DNA of 64,000 nt, from the NCBI GenBank assembly GCA_021817845.1, contig JAKAFW010000001.1, positions 186,001-250,000 of the forward strand. The letters are read 5' to 3'. Source of the stretch: FEN-1297 sp021817845. Its GTDB lineage: Bacteria; Bacteroidota; Ignavibacteria; Ignavibacteriales; Ignavibacteriaceae. Positions 35,501 to 43,103 of this stretch are shown here, in pieces. The translations under genes and the position numbers were made by a program. The notes below the pieces were generated by a model. That model was given only the letters and a program-made list of their open reading frames with translations. It did not search any database and was not told the origin of the DNA. Each line of letters opens with the position of its first letter. Position 1 is the stretch's first letter.

Positions 35501-35817
35501 CGGTTACGGGCATTGTTGATATAAATACTCAGGTACCAAAGGATTTTAGTTTAGCCCAAAACTATCCTAATCCCTTCAACCCTTCCACGACAATTCAATA
35601 TGATTTGCCAAAGGGAGAAAATGTGAAACTGAAAGTCTATGATATTTTAGGAAGGGAAGTAGCGACATTGGTAGACGCATTTCAAGATGCAGGTACTTAT
35701 AAGGCTCAGTGGAACGGAAGGAATAACAACGATGAGGCTTTGGCATCTGGCATTTACCTTTATTCATTTGAAGCTGGAAGTTACAAATCGGTTAAGAAGA
35801 TGATTTATTTGAAATGA
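32536..35817 (+). CDS. Secreted BNR/sortilin-like propeller protein with T9SS sorting domain (paralog B)
   Basis: A 1093-residue protein. Signal peptide 1-27 ('LLVTAAVFFFSIPSISSAQ'). It is collinear with the 25916 product along its whole length: 'MLRNPVTNRIPGNIRKLELE', 'SLGPSNVGGRTRALAVDVSN', 'GGVSGGMWRSSDGGNSW', 'SVTCVAQDTRPGHTNVFYYG', a long Asp-box region, the 'NRLTAPSNTFQITKLMYYI' module, and a type-A sorting domain ('NYPNPFNPSTTIQYDLPKG'). The C-terminal ~250 codons are especially close to paralog A. The BNR part differs more, and at ~33310-33520 the base composition is richer in G and C than the neighbours. Extracellular; binding or degradative role unknown. Confidence 0.88.
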   Translation: MKNFLKNSLLVTAAVFFFSIPSISSAQSFSNSAGIRKEGEGNENIKDRLKYEFMMLRNPVTNRIPGNIRKLELEYAKTLPTVEEVPMEKGMEKVQSTTWTSLGPSNVGGRTRALAVDVSNENVILAGGVSGGMWRSSDGGNSWNKTTAPEQLQSVTCVAQDTRPGHTNVFYYGTGEFPEGTSASDNYSAPYSGDGIFKSTDDGQSWQILTSTQGNSPQAFRYFFQYVWNIAADPSNTAQDVVYAATYGAIERSTDGGNSWSVVLGGKSPYSEFTDVAVTSTGTVYAVLSSDGTQAGVWRSTDGITWTDITPSTWSTTYRRTVIGIAPSDENEVYFLAETPGVGTLGHSLWKYTDGNVSPWEDRSSNIPALGGMDGNFDSQGSYDLLVRVKPDDPNFVIIGGTNLYRSTDGFATAINTSDWVGGYARSNDNNDYPNQHPDEHALVFLPSNPKVVFSGNDGGISKTNDVTSSLVTWTSLNNGYITSQFYSVAMDQAASGDNVVIGGMQDNSDYFFNSTNGMSPWVQLWGGDGCITAIANNKTYYYISAQNGLLQRLNLDGQGNVLNWAEVEPKGGTNFLFVTPYLLDPNNSNLMYMAAGDSVWRNSDLSKIPDTTNYATDVNWTAMGNTAIANDVITALGISKTPANRLYFGTEYGKVYRIDNANSGNPMPVDIWTNKGFPANAYVSCIAVDPDNANNVLLVFSNYNVISLYYSTDGGNSWLDIAGNLEQNPDGSGNGPSCRWASILNYGGTKSYYVATSTGLYSTTQLNGTSTVWAQEGANTIGNVVSDMVISRETDGKIVIATHGNGVYSSHVSTNTTTDSSDFLLSFDNNITPARGIYLKFPNKNTIIANRLTAPSNTFQITKLMYYITADHSGGVGSFSPYEDACANYSNGVLGPATYGVLFDNITPSNIPGWDTVNVSISVNPTTPNSKEFFVGVIYDGTHEPAIGYDSTSSNGRGWYRDASIYNWTQLDSLNWHITLYIRAEISTVTGIVDINTQVPKDFSLAQNYPNPFNPSTTIQYDLPKGENVKLKVYDILGREVATLVDAFQDAGTYKAQWNGRNNNDEALASGIYLYSFEAGSYKSVKKMIYLK

Positions 35818-35822
35818 GTACA

Positions 35823-35911
35823 ATGGAGGATGGGATATGGAGTATGGAGTATGGGATATGGAAGATGTATGATGGAATATGGAAAATCATTTCAAATATC
35901 TTGACATAAAA
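35823..35911. repeat. Dispersed TGGAATA-type repeat, copy 2
   Basis: Period-7 words (GGATATG, GAGTATG, GAGTATG, GGATATG, GAAGATG) run into the conserved tail GTATGATGGAATATGGAAAA then TCATTTCAAATATCTTGACA, shared with 13109 and 51157. It lacks the AGCGCGGCAAG head of the other two. Confidence 0.8.
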
Positions 35912-35929
35912 AGCTTGTCTACCGAGACT

Positions 35930-36215
35930 GTTGCAGAACTACTTTGTTGCCATTGACTCCCGCAATCGGGATAAACTCCGAGAGAAATCTCCTTTGTTGA
36001 AAATTTAAAAGATTTCTCAGTCGATGATTTATCCCGTATGCGGGACTCCTTACTAATGACAACTGCTTCTCCCTGTCATATCGAAGGAGCTTTGCGACTG
36101 AGATATCTCATGATCTACTTGGCTGTCTAAGCTATTCGTGGGATTTCTTCCCGCATACGGGGCAAGCTCCGGCTAATCCGCTGAAAGCGGACGGATTCGA
36201 AATGACACAAGTGGT
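35930..36215. repeat. TCATTTCGA-family repeat block 2
   Basis: Non-coding modules shared with 14541-14900: GTTGCAGAACT, CTCCGGCTAATCCGCTGAAA, GCGGACGGATTCGAAATGAC, TGTCATATCGAAGGAG, plus GCCCCGTATGCGGG-like hairpins. It separates the BNR paralog B gene from the delta-60 gene; I see no gene in it. Confidence 0.78.
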
Positions 36216-36230
36216 CATTCTTTTAATAAA

Positions 36231-36249
36231 TAAAGGCAATGCCTTTTTC
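36231..36249 (+). terminator. Short hairpin with T-run
   Basis: AAAGGC, loop AAT, GCCTTTTTC. A 6-bp stem followed by T's, 63 bp before the delta-60 gene. It may end transcription coming from the repeat block. Confidence 0.45.
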
Positions 36250-36311
36250 TATATAGAACTCAAAAACTGAAGTAAGATTCAATAAATGATTTACAAAATA
36301 TTGGAGATATC

Positions 36312-37940
36312 ATGTTAAAAAATAAAGCTGCATTTTATCTTGTTGTCATTTTTTTAATTTTTTTCGATAAAATAATTTTTGCACAAGACGGACAGCTTGA
36401 TATGAGTTTTGCTGACTCCGGGGAAGTAATTAACAGTATCGGAACGTCTGCCGGTTTTGGATGGTATGGTGAAGCACATTCAACATTAATCCAAAGTGAC
36501 GGAAAAATTATTGCCGCCGGGTTTGCACGCGCTCCATCGCAAACTTTTTTTGCATTGATTCGTTATAATCAAAACGGGATTATCGACAGCACATTCGGAA
36601 TTAACGGGGTTGATACTACCGCAATTGGTTTTTCCGATGACAAAGCTTATTCCGCTTTGATCCAGCCCGATGGTAAAATTATTGCGGCAGGGTATGCTAC
36701 CGAAAATTATTTGCATATGTTCGCTTTACTACGCTATAACAAAGATGGAAGCCGGGATAATACTTTTGGTACAAACGGTATTGTAACCACTGCTGTAAAC
36801 AAATCTGATGATAAAATATTCTCAATTGCTATTCAGCAAGACGGTAAAATAGTTGCAGCCGGAACTTCATACGAAGGGATTAATAATCAAAATGTATACG
36901 TTTTTGCTTTAGCTCGTTATAATACAGACGGAAGCTTAGACAATACGTTCGGGACAAATGGGATGGTAACAACAGCTTTAGAAATATCCGGCACATTGCA
37001 GCAGGATAATGAAGCTAAGTCAGTTATAATTCAGAATGACGGAAAAATAGTTATTGGCGGATATTCAGGCAGCAATAATCAAAATTATTTTGCTTTAATC
37101 CGGTATAATAGTAACGGCAGCCTGGATAATTCATTTAATACAAATGGGATTGTAGTGACTGCTGTAGGAACTGAGAGTGATGTTATTAACTCTTTAGCAA
37201 TACAAAGCGATGGTAAGATTGTAACGGCCGGCTTTAGTGAAATAGGTTATTATCTGTATGCCTTTGGACTTGCCCGTTACGACACGAACGGTAGTTTAGA
37301 CAATACATTCGGCACAAATGGAATAGTTACTACTGCTATTGAGCAGTCGTCGGAGGCTAACTCAGTGACGATCCAGAGTGACGGTAAGATTGTGGTTGCA
37401 GGATATTCGGGTGATGGAAACCGTGACGATTTTGCCTTAGCCCGATATAATACGAGTGGAAGTTTAGATAACACTTTTGGCACAAACGGGATAACAACTA
37501 CGCCTTTTATTTTCTCTGATGAAGCCAATTCAGTAGCAATCCAGACTGACGGCAAGATAGTTGCAGCCGGAGCTTGTGAATATAATGACTTTTATAACCT
37601 TGACGGGTTTGCGTTAATGCGTTATACAGGAAGTTCAAGCGGTGTGAACTCTGTCCCGGTGGCCGCCGATTTTCCAAAGACTTACGCACTTTATCAGAAT
37701 TATCCTAACCCTTTCAACCCAACGACAATACTTAATTATTCAATTCCCAAATCAAGTTTTGTTACAATTAAAGTCTATGATGTAATTGGTCGAGAGGTTG
37801 CAGTTTTAGTTAACGAAGAAAAACCGGCGGGGGATTATTCTATTATTTTTAATGCAAGTAATCTTGCAAGCGGAATTTATTTTTATAAAATGCAAGCAGG
37901 GAGATTTGAAAAGACTAAAAAATTGATTTTGTTGAAATGA
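36312..37940 (+). CDS. Secreted delta-60 repeat protein with T9SS sorting domain
   Basis: A 542-residue secreted protein with a signal peptide at 1-24. Residues ~25-450 contain seven delta-60 repeats of ~57 residues: 'IQSDGKIVTAGF', then 'FGLARYDTNGSLDNTFGTNG', then 'IVTTA'. The last repeat lacks its second half, while the N-terminus supplies it ('GQLDMSFADSGEVI'). So the N-terminal strands can close the final blade, as in seven-bladed propellers with velcro closure. A type-A sorting domain follows ('QNYPNPFNPTTILNYSIPKS', 'GREVAVLVN', 'ASGIYFYKMQAG', 'KKLILLK'). A GGAG site precedes the ATG. Extracellular; ligand unknown. Confidence 0.9.
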   Translation: MLKNKAAFYLVVIFLIFFDKIIFAQDGQLDMSFADSGEVINSIGTSAGFGWYGEAHSTLIQSDGKIIAAGFARAPSQTFFALIRYNQNGIIDSTFGINGVDTTAIGFSDDKAYSALIQPDGKIIAAGYATENYLHMFALLRYNKDGSRDNTFGTNGIVTTAVNKSDDKIFSIAIQQDGKIVAAGTSYEGINNQNVYVFALARYNTDGSLDNTFGTNGMVTTALEISGTLQQDNEAKSVIIQNDGKIVIGGYSGSNNQNYFALIRYNSNGSLDNSFNTNGIVVTAVGTESDVINSLAIQSDGKIVTAGFSEIGYYLYAFGLARYDTNGSLDNTFGTNGIVTTAIEQSSEANSVTIQSDGKIVVAGYSGDGNRDDFALARYNTSGSLDNTFGTNGITTTPFIFSDEANSVAIQTDGKIVAAGACEYNDFYNLDGFALMRYTGSSSGVNSVPVAADFPKTYALYQNYPNPFNPTTILNYSIPKSSFVTIKVYDVIGREVAVLVNEEKPAGDYSIIFNASNLASGIYFYKMQAGRFEKTKKLILLK

Positions 37941-38025
37941 GTGCAAAGTTAATGAAGAAAAGATATAAGCTTGAAAAAGAAAGTTCCGAGGATTTAAGTG
38001 AAGCATCAGGAACAAAGGGAGAAAT

Positions 38026-39477
38026 TTAAATGATTAAATGTTTTCCTTCATCTGACTCGTAAAAGACGTTGTGAGAATTTAAGTAATTATAAAGATCATC
38101 ATAATTATCATAGTTGAGGTGTGCACTAAACAAATGCGCTTTGGTCAACATATCGATAAAGGGAACAGGGTCTTTGCCGTTTGTTAATTTTTTTAATGTT
38201 AATAAATAATCCTCACGATAAACAGTTGGAATAATAATTTTAGACTCGTCTTTGTTAACGAGCTCTGCATTCATCATCACTCTTGCTATTCTTCCGTTGC
38301 CGTCTTCAAAAGGATGTACTTCACTAACAAGAAACATAATATATGCAGCGCGCGCAAATGGACTTGATAAAATTTTATAATAATCAAATCCTCGAGAAAG
38401 AGTGCCTTTGACGAGTTTGTAGTCAACAAAAAAAGTATTTCCGGCTCTATTGTTTTTTTCTTTAAATTGCCCCGGGGATTTGCCTACACGCGAAGCGAGC
38501 AATGTCTTATGTCTTGATTGAAGAAGTCCTAAGAATTCATCGGTATTAGATGGAATTAATTTCATTTCGTTTCTGTTGGAAACGATTTGATAAGTACCGA
38601 GAATGTCATGTGAATCGTCTCCACGATTAGGTAATGGCACACCGGTATCAACAATGTTTTTGGCTTCGGAAACTTCGAATACTGTTCCTTCTATGTAATT
38701 GGAAAAATAGGCTTCGAAGAAAGCGAAATTTCTGAATGAGCTTAAAGATAAGTTTTTATCCGGAAGTTCTTTAAATTCTTTGTTATGCAGGTAATTAAAA
38801 AGGATTTCAAAGAGTTCAATCCTATTTCTATCATAAGGTAAACGGGCAGCACGCGATAAAGCTAAATTTGACTTTAATATTTTTGAAGGCTTGGTTGCAA
38901 ACAACGCACCAATAATTTTGTTCAGCGATTCAAACTCTTTCTGCATATCAAGTGTTCCAGATAGTTCCCTTGCTCTATCGCGCAAACGGTTTAATGCTTC
39001 TTCTCCATTGATTCTTAAAATGTCATCTAGCTTTTCCTCAATCTGAGGAATGCTCAAAGATTTTGAATCAGGGCCTGATTTTTTAGTTATTTGTAAATTT
39101 TCCAGAAACGCTCTTTCTTTTGATGAAACGAACAACTCACCAATCATTTTATTGTCACCTTCAACCGGTCCTTTTCCTTCAAGAAAATTTATCGTTACAC
39201 CGGGAAGCTTTATTTTTCTGGTGTAGGAATATGTCACAAAAATCTGATTAGCTGCTGTCGGTTTGAATTCAAATGCAGAGCGATGACTTAAGACTGCTTG
39301 AGGATATAAATTGCCAAGTATTTCAAGAATGTTTCTCTTAATTATTACGGGAGGGGTTTCCTCAAAATTGGTGGAATAAACCCTTGGTGCTATTTTCCTT
39401 ATTTGTTTTTCTTGAAGCATCTTGGATATTTTGTATGCTTCTTGGCGGTTAGCAGATGCAAATATTAATTCGCTCAT
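38026..39477 (-). CDS. Autoinhibited Fic protein with AbiEi-like N-terminal domain
   Basis: A 483-residue protein. Residues ~1-125 look like a winged-helix/AbiEi-type antitoxin head ('KISKMLQEKQIRKIAPRVYS', 'ILEILGNLYPQAVLSHRSAF'). Residues ~200-450 are a Fic domain with catalytic HPFEDGNGR at 388-396 (His388), which usually transfers AMP from ATP to protein Ser/Thr/Tyr. The inhibitory motif S-N-Y-I-E-G lies at 259-264 (Ser259, Glu263, Gly264) N-terminal to the Fic core, making it a class II, self-inhibited enzyme. A C-terminal helical tail follows. Start ATG 39477 sits inside the first of at least five GGAAAATATTACAA repeats, which suggests autoregulation. The head assignment is by pattern and is less certain than the Fic domain. 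Confidence 0.85.
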   Translation of the reverse strand: MSELIFASANRQEAYKISKMLQEKQIRKIAPRVYSTNFEETPPVIIKRNILEILGNLYPQAVLSHRSAFEFKPTAANQIFVTYSYTRKIKLPGVTINFLEGKGPVEGDNKMIGELFVSSKERAFLENLQITKKSGPDSKSLSIPQIEEKLDDILRINGEEALNRLRDRARELSGTLDMQKEFESLNKIIGALFATKPSKILKSNLALSRAARLPYDRNRIELFEILFNYLHNKEFKELPDKNLSLSSFRNFAFFEAYFSNYIEGTVFEVSEAKNIVDTGVPLPNRGDDSHDILGTYQIVSNRNEMKLIPSNTDEFLGLLQSRHKTLLASRVGKSPGQFKEKNNRAGNTFFVDYKLVKGTLSRGFDYYKILSSPFARAAYIMFLVSEVHPFEDGNGRIARVMMNAELVNKDESKIIIPTVYREDYLLTLKKLTNGKDPVPFIDMLTKAHLFSAHLNYDNYDDLYNYLNSHNVFYESDEGKHLII

Positions 39478-39663
39478 TGTAAATATTTTCCAGAATAATT
39501 ATAAATCTGCGTGTAAATTGTAATAATTTTCCATTATAAACAAGTTTATTTGTAATATTTTCCACAAAGGATATGCTGGTAAAAATTTCTTGAATAAAAG
39601 CGGAATGATGAATTATTTGTAATATTTTTCCCCAAAAGGCATGTTTATTTGTAATATTTTCCA
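39477..39663 (-). promoter_or_regulatory. Array of five 15-bp direct repeats upstream of fic
   Basis: Five copies of TTGTAATATTTTCCA (minus strand TGGAAAATATTACAA) lie at 39477-39492, 39518-39533, 39550-39564, 39617-39631 and 39649-39663, with a degenerate sixth near 39577-39591. Two neighbouring pairs are spaced exactly 32 bp, about three helical turns. The first copy overlaps the fic ribosome site and start codon. Copies 3 and 5 share a longer word, TTTATTTGTAATATTTTCCA. This looks like a multi-site operator for self-repression. Confidence 0.72.
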
Positions 39664-40041
39664 GGATAAACATGATAATTACAGAATACGAATAACAGGC
39701 AGGTATTGAAGTTTTTAGAAGTGCCCTTTAGTCTCTCTTTTCATAAACTTTATTACTTTATTGTACAGCAATTGCTCAGAGCTGAATGCTTTTCGAAACT
39801 TCGGAAAATCTGTTTAGAGAGGATATTATTAGAAAAAGGATAGTAATAGTAATCCCATTAGAAGAAAAGAGTATATAAATAAAAAAACAGCCCGAAACCT
39901 ACGCTATTTCGTAAGGTTTTTAAGAGCAGGAGCGATTAAACGGAGTGCAAATGACGCTGGATTAAATCTACTTTGTCTTTTGCACTATTTAGGCTGCAGA
40001 CTGTATCATTTACTTTTCTGCCCCATTTTTCTAATAGTACA
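39664..40041. other. Gap between the fic upstream array and the uvrA 3' end
   Basis: No gene seen. It contains the probable fic promoter zone on its left and a terminator-like hairpin at 39881-39920. The rest is low-complexity AT-rich DNA plus the end of a decayed gene that continues to the right. Confidence 0.4.
39881..39920 (-). terminator. Terminator downstream of uvrA
   Basis: On the minus strand AAACCTTACG, loop AAATAG, CGTAGGTTTC (one bulge) is followed by GGGCTGTTTTTTTATTTATA, a clear T-run. It is well placed to end uvrA transcription. The other side has a short TTTTT, so it may work weakly in both directions. Confidence 0.7.
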
Positions 40042-40180
40042 TCAAAGTGCAAAAGTCGGTTTGCTGTTCCCACTGCCTTTCACAAAACCAATCTTTTCCC
40101 ATTCAAGTGACAGATTAGTAATCTGTCCTACGGATCGTTCTATTTCGAATCCGTAATTATTCAATTCCAATGAGGGGCAA
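40042..40180 (-). pseudogene. Remnant of a T9SS-type secreted protein gene
   Basis: Directly behind uvrA on the minus strand a frame encodes ...CPSLELNNYGFEIERS... then EWEKIGFVKGSGNS and a stop at 40042. 'NN.GFEIERS....W.KIGFV.GSG' is the conserved block that precedes the sorting domain in many secreted Bacteroidota/Ignavibacteria proteins. No start, upstream domain or sorting domain remains. Between the two halves lies an eight-residue insertion coded by a perfect 19-bp palindrome (GACAGATTAGTAATCTGTC on the plus strand), itself a likely mobile mini-repeat. Confidence 0.55.
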
Positions 40181-43009
40181 TCAATGGAATTCTTTTTTTA
40201 GAAATATTCCTGTCAAGCTTTTCTTATTGTGAATGATTTTTTCCGGTGTGCCTTCTGCAATTATTTTGCCTCCTTCATCTCCGCCCCCGGGACCAAGGTC
40301 AATAATCCAATCGGCAGTTTTTATTACATCAAGGTTATGCTCAACTACTATAACAGTGTTTCCCTTATCAACGAGTTTATTCAATACTTCTAATAATATA
40401 TGCACATCTTCAAAATGTAGTCCAGTCGTCGGCTCATCTAAAATGTAAAGAGTTTTACCTGTACTTACTTTGCTTAGCTCTGTTGCAAGTTTTACTCGCT
40501 GAGCTTCGCCTCCTGAAAGTGTTGTTGCTTGCTGTCCAAGTTTAATATAGCCTAATCCGACGTCATTTATAGCTTTTATCTTTCGGTTGATTCTCGGAAG
40601 ATCTTCAAAAAATTCAAGTGCATCACTCACTCGCATTTCGAGTACATCGGCAATTGATTTTGTCTTAAATAAGACTTCGAGAGTTTCACGGTTATATCTT
40701 TTACCACGGCATGATTCGCATTCGACATAGACATCTGGAAGGAAATTCATTTCTATTTTCTTTAAGCCGTCTCCCCCGCATTCCTCGCAACGTCCGCCTT
40801 CTACATTAAAACTGAATCTACCGGTGCTATAACCTCGCATTTTGGATTCGGGTAGCTGAGCAAACAAATCTCTGATATGTGTAAATAACCCTGTGTAAGT
40901 TGCCGGATTTGAACGAGGGGTCCTTCCTATAGGAGACTGGTCGATTTCAATTATCTTATCAATATTTTCAAGACCTTCTATCGAGTCGTACGGAAGAGGG
41001 ACTGTTTTTGATTTATAAATTTTATTCATTAAAATTTTTACAAGCGTTTCATTCACAAGTGAGGATTTTCCTGAACCGCTTACTCCCGTAATTAAAGTCA
41101 ATGTACCTAGAGGAATTTTTAGATTTACCTTTTTAAGATTATTTCCTCGAGCGCCGTTTAGAAGGATAAAATTACCGTTACCCATTCGTCTATCTTTAGG
41201 AACCGGTATTTCTTTTTTATTAGTAAGATATTGAAGCGTTAGCGAATATGTCGTGTTATGTGAATTGATTAAATCTTTCGTATTTCCGGCAAGACAGATC
41301 TCGCCGCCGTGTTCGCCTGCACCCGGACCCAAGTCTACCATATAATCGGAGCTTTCCATCGTTTCTCTGTCATGCTCTACAACGATAACAGTGTTGCCAA
41401 TATCCCGTAATTTTTTTAAGGAATTAATCAATTTAATATTATCGCTTTGATGAAGTCCGATGCTGGGCTCATCAAGGACATAAAGCACGCCGGCAAGCTG
41501 TGAACCGATCTGAGTTGCAAGGCGGATTCTTTGAGACTCACCGCCGGAAAGCGTCCTTGCGGAGCGGTTTAATGTTAAATAATCTAAACCGACGTTTAAT
41601 AGAAATTGAAGCCTTTCAATTATTTCCTTTAAAATAGGTTTCGCTATGATAGCATTTCGACCCTGTATTTTTAGGTTTTCGAAAAATTCAGCTGATCTTT
41701 TTATGGAAAGGGCAGTAACCTCGCTAATGTTCATCCCCTGAAATTTTACCGCGAGTGATTCTTTCTTTAATCTTCCGCCGCCGCATGTTTGGCAAGCCAC
41801 TGTGTTCATATAGGACTCAACCCACTCGCGTATATTATTTGAGCTTGTTGTGCTGTAATAATTTTTTAGGTAATTAACTAAACCTGAAAACCGATGCAAA
41901 TATGTAACCGGTTTTGTGTTTCCGTAGGAATAGGAAAAAGCGATCTTATCCGGACTGCCATTAAGCAAAATATCTTGTTGAGCCTGTGTAAAGTCTTTTA
42001 ATTTAGTGTCGAAAGTAAATCCAAACTTTTCTGCAATTACAGTCAGCTGATTGAAGAACCAAATTGAGCGGGGCTTTCCGAGCGGAGCAAGAGCTTCTTC
42101 ATTAATAGACTTATTCCAATTGGGAATAATCAGGTTGATATCTAATTCCTTTTTCTCACCTAATCCTTCACAATCAGGGCAAGAGCCGTAAGGTGAGTTG
42201 AAGGAAAATGAATTCGGCGCTAATTCTCTGTAGCTTATTCCGCAATCAAGACATGCAAGGTGACGACTATAAATATGATCTTCTGAAGAATCGTTAATTA
42301 TGATTATTCCATTGCCGTAATTCAGTCCGACTTCTATTGATTCTGTTAATCTCTTTCTTGAATTCTCATTAACGGTTAAACGGTCAACTACAATCTCAAT
42401 ATTATGAATTTTGTAACGGTCAACGTGGAACCCTTTTTCTAACTCGAAAAATTCTCCGTCTGACCTAACTCTCAAAAAACCATCGGAGGAAATTTCTTCG
42501 AATAATTCTCTGTAATGACCTTTTCTTCCCCGGATTACAGGCGCTAAAACAGAGATTTTTTTTCCTTTAAGAGATGTCAATATAGTATCAATAATTTGCG
42601 CCGAAGTTTGTTTGGCAACAGGCTTGCCGCAGTTGTAGCAGTGCGGTGTTCCGAGGCGTGCATAGAGCAGTCTCAAATAATCATAAATTTCGGTAACGGT
42701 TCCAACCGTAGAGCGGGGGTTTCCCGATGTAGCTTTTTGTTCGATTGAAATAGCAGGACTTAAACCTTCGATCAAATCAACATCCGGTTTCTCAAGCATA
42801 TCAAGAAATTGACGGGCATAGGCAGAGAGTGATTCTATGTAACGCCTCTGACCTTCGGCATAAATTGTATCGAACGCCAAGGAAGATTTCCCTGATCCGG
42901 ACAAACCGGTTATGACGGTAAAGGAATCACGTGGAATTTCAAGGTCGATGTTTTTTAGGTTATGTTGCCTTGCACCTTTTATAATAATTGTTTCTTTTTC
43001 CAATGCCAA
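40181..43009 (-). CDS. uvrA: Excinuclease ABC subunit A
   Basis: A 942-residue DNA-damage recognition ATPase of nucleotide excision repair; it loads UvrB at lesions. Two ABC ATPase modules are complete. Walker A's are GLSGSGKSS (~33-41) and GVSGSGKSS. Signatures are LSGGESQRIRLATQ and LSGGEAQRVKLATE. Walker B 'VLDEPSIGLH' and 'ILDEPTTGLH' are present. Zinc-binding cysteines appear in 'CLDCGISY', 'CPDCEGLG', 'CEECGGDG' and 'CESCRGKRY'. The order and length are standard. Start ATG 43009 gives the usual 'IIIKGARQHNLKNIDLEIPR'. It is divergent from the YigZ gene with a 94-bp shared upstream region. Confidence 0.97.
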   Translation of the reverse strand: MALEKETIIIKGARQHNLKNIDLEIPRDSFTVITGLSGSGKSSLAFDTIYAEGQRRYIESLSAYARQFLDMLEKPDVDLIEGLSPAISIEQKATSGNPRSTVGTVTEIYDYLRLLYARLGTPHCYNCGKPVAKQTSAQIIDTILTSLKGKKISVLAPVIRGRKGHYRELFEEISSDGFLRVRSDGEFFELEKGFHVDRYKIHNIEIVVDRLTVNENSRKRLTESIEVGLNYGNGIIIINDSSEDHIYSRHLACLDCGISYRELAPNSFSFNSPYGSCPDCEGLGEKKELDINLIIPNWNKSINEEALAPLGKPRSIWFFNQLTVIAEKFGFTFDTKLKDFTQAQQDILLNGSPDKIAFSYSYGNTKPVTYLHRFSGLVNYLKNYYSTTSSNNIREWVESYMNTVACQTCGGGRLKKESLAVKFQGMNISEVTALSIKRSAEFFENLKIQGRNAIIAKPILKEIIERLQFLLNVGLDYLTLNRSARTLSGGESQRIRLATQIGSQLAGVLYVLDEPSIGLHQSDNIKLINSLKKLRDIGNTVIVVEHDRETMESSDYMVDLGPGAGEHGGEICLAGNTKDLINSHNTTYSLTLQYLTNKKEIPVPKDRRMGNGNFILLNGARGNNLKKVNLKIPLGTLTLITGVSGSGKSSLVNETLVKILMNKIYKSKTVPLPYDSIEGLENIDKIIEIDQSPIGRTPRSNPATYTGLFTHIRDLFAQLPESKMRGYSTGRFSFNVEGGRCEECGGDGLKKIEMNFLPDVYVECESCRGKRYNRETLEVLFKTKSIADVLEMRVSDALEFFEDLPRINRKIKAINDVGLGYIKLGQQATTLSGGEAQRVKLATELSKVSTGKTLYILDEPTTGLHFEDVHILLEVLNKLVDKGNTVIVVEHNLDVIKTADWIIDLGPGGGDEGGKIIAEGTPEKIIHNKKSLTGIFLKKEFH

Positions 43010-43103
43010 CTATAATGTTAAATTTGTGAACACATATTTTAGCTATACTACGTTTGAAAATCAATTTAAATAGAAGTGCACTTGTCAATCAATCGAGTTT
43101 GTC

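Noticed and set aside
25916..35817. Calling the BNR proteins sialidases
   Set aside because: Asp-boxes are present, but the arginine triad and catalytic Tyr/Glu of sialidases are not recognisable, so an enzyme name is not supported.
39477..39663. Possible CRISPR array or replication iterons
   Set aside because: The repeats are only 15 bp with unequal, AT-rich, partly similar spacers. There are no cas or replication genes nearby, and the array overlaps the start of fic, so an operator is more likely.
38026..39673. Phage or integrative element carrying the fic gene
   Set aside because: No integrase, transposase or att-type direct repeats flank it, and housekeeping uvrA is next to it.
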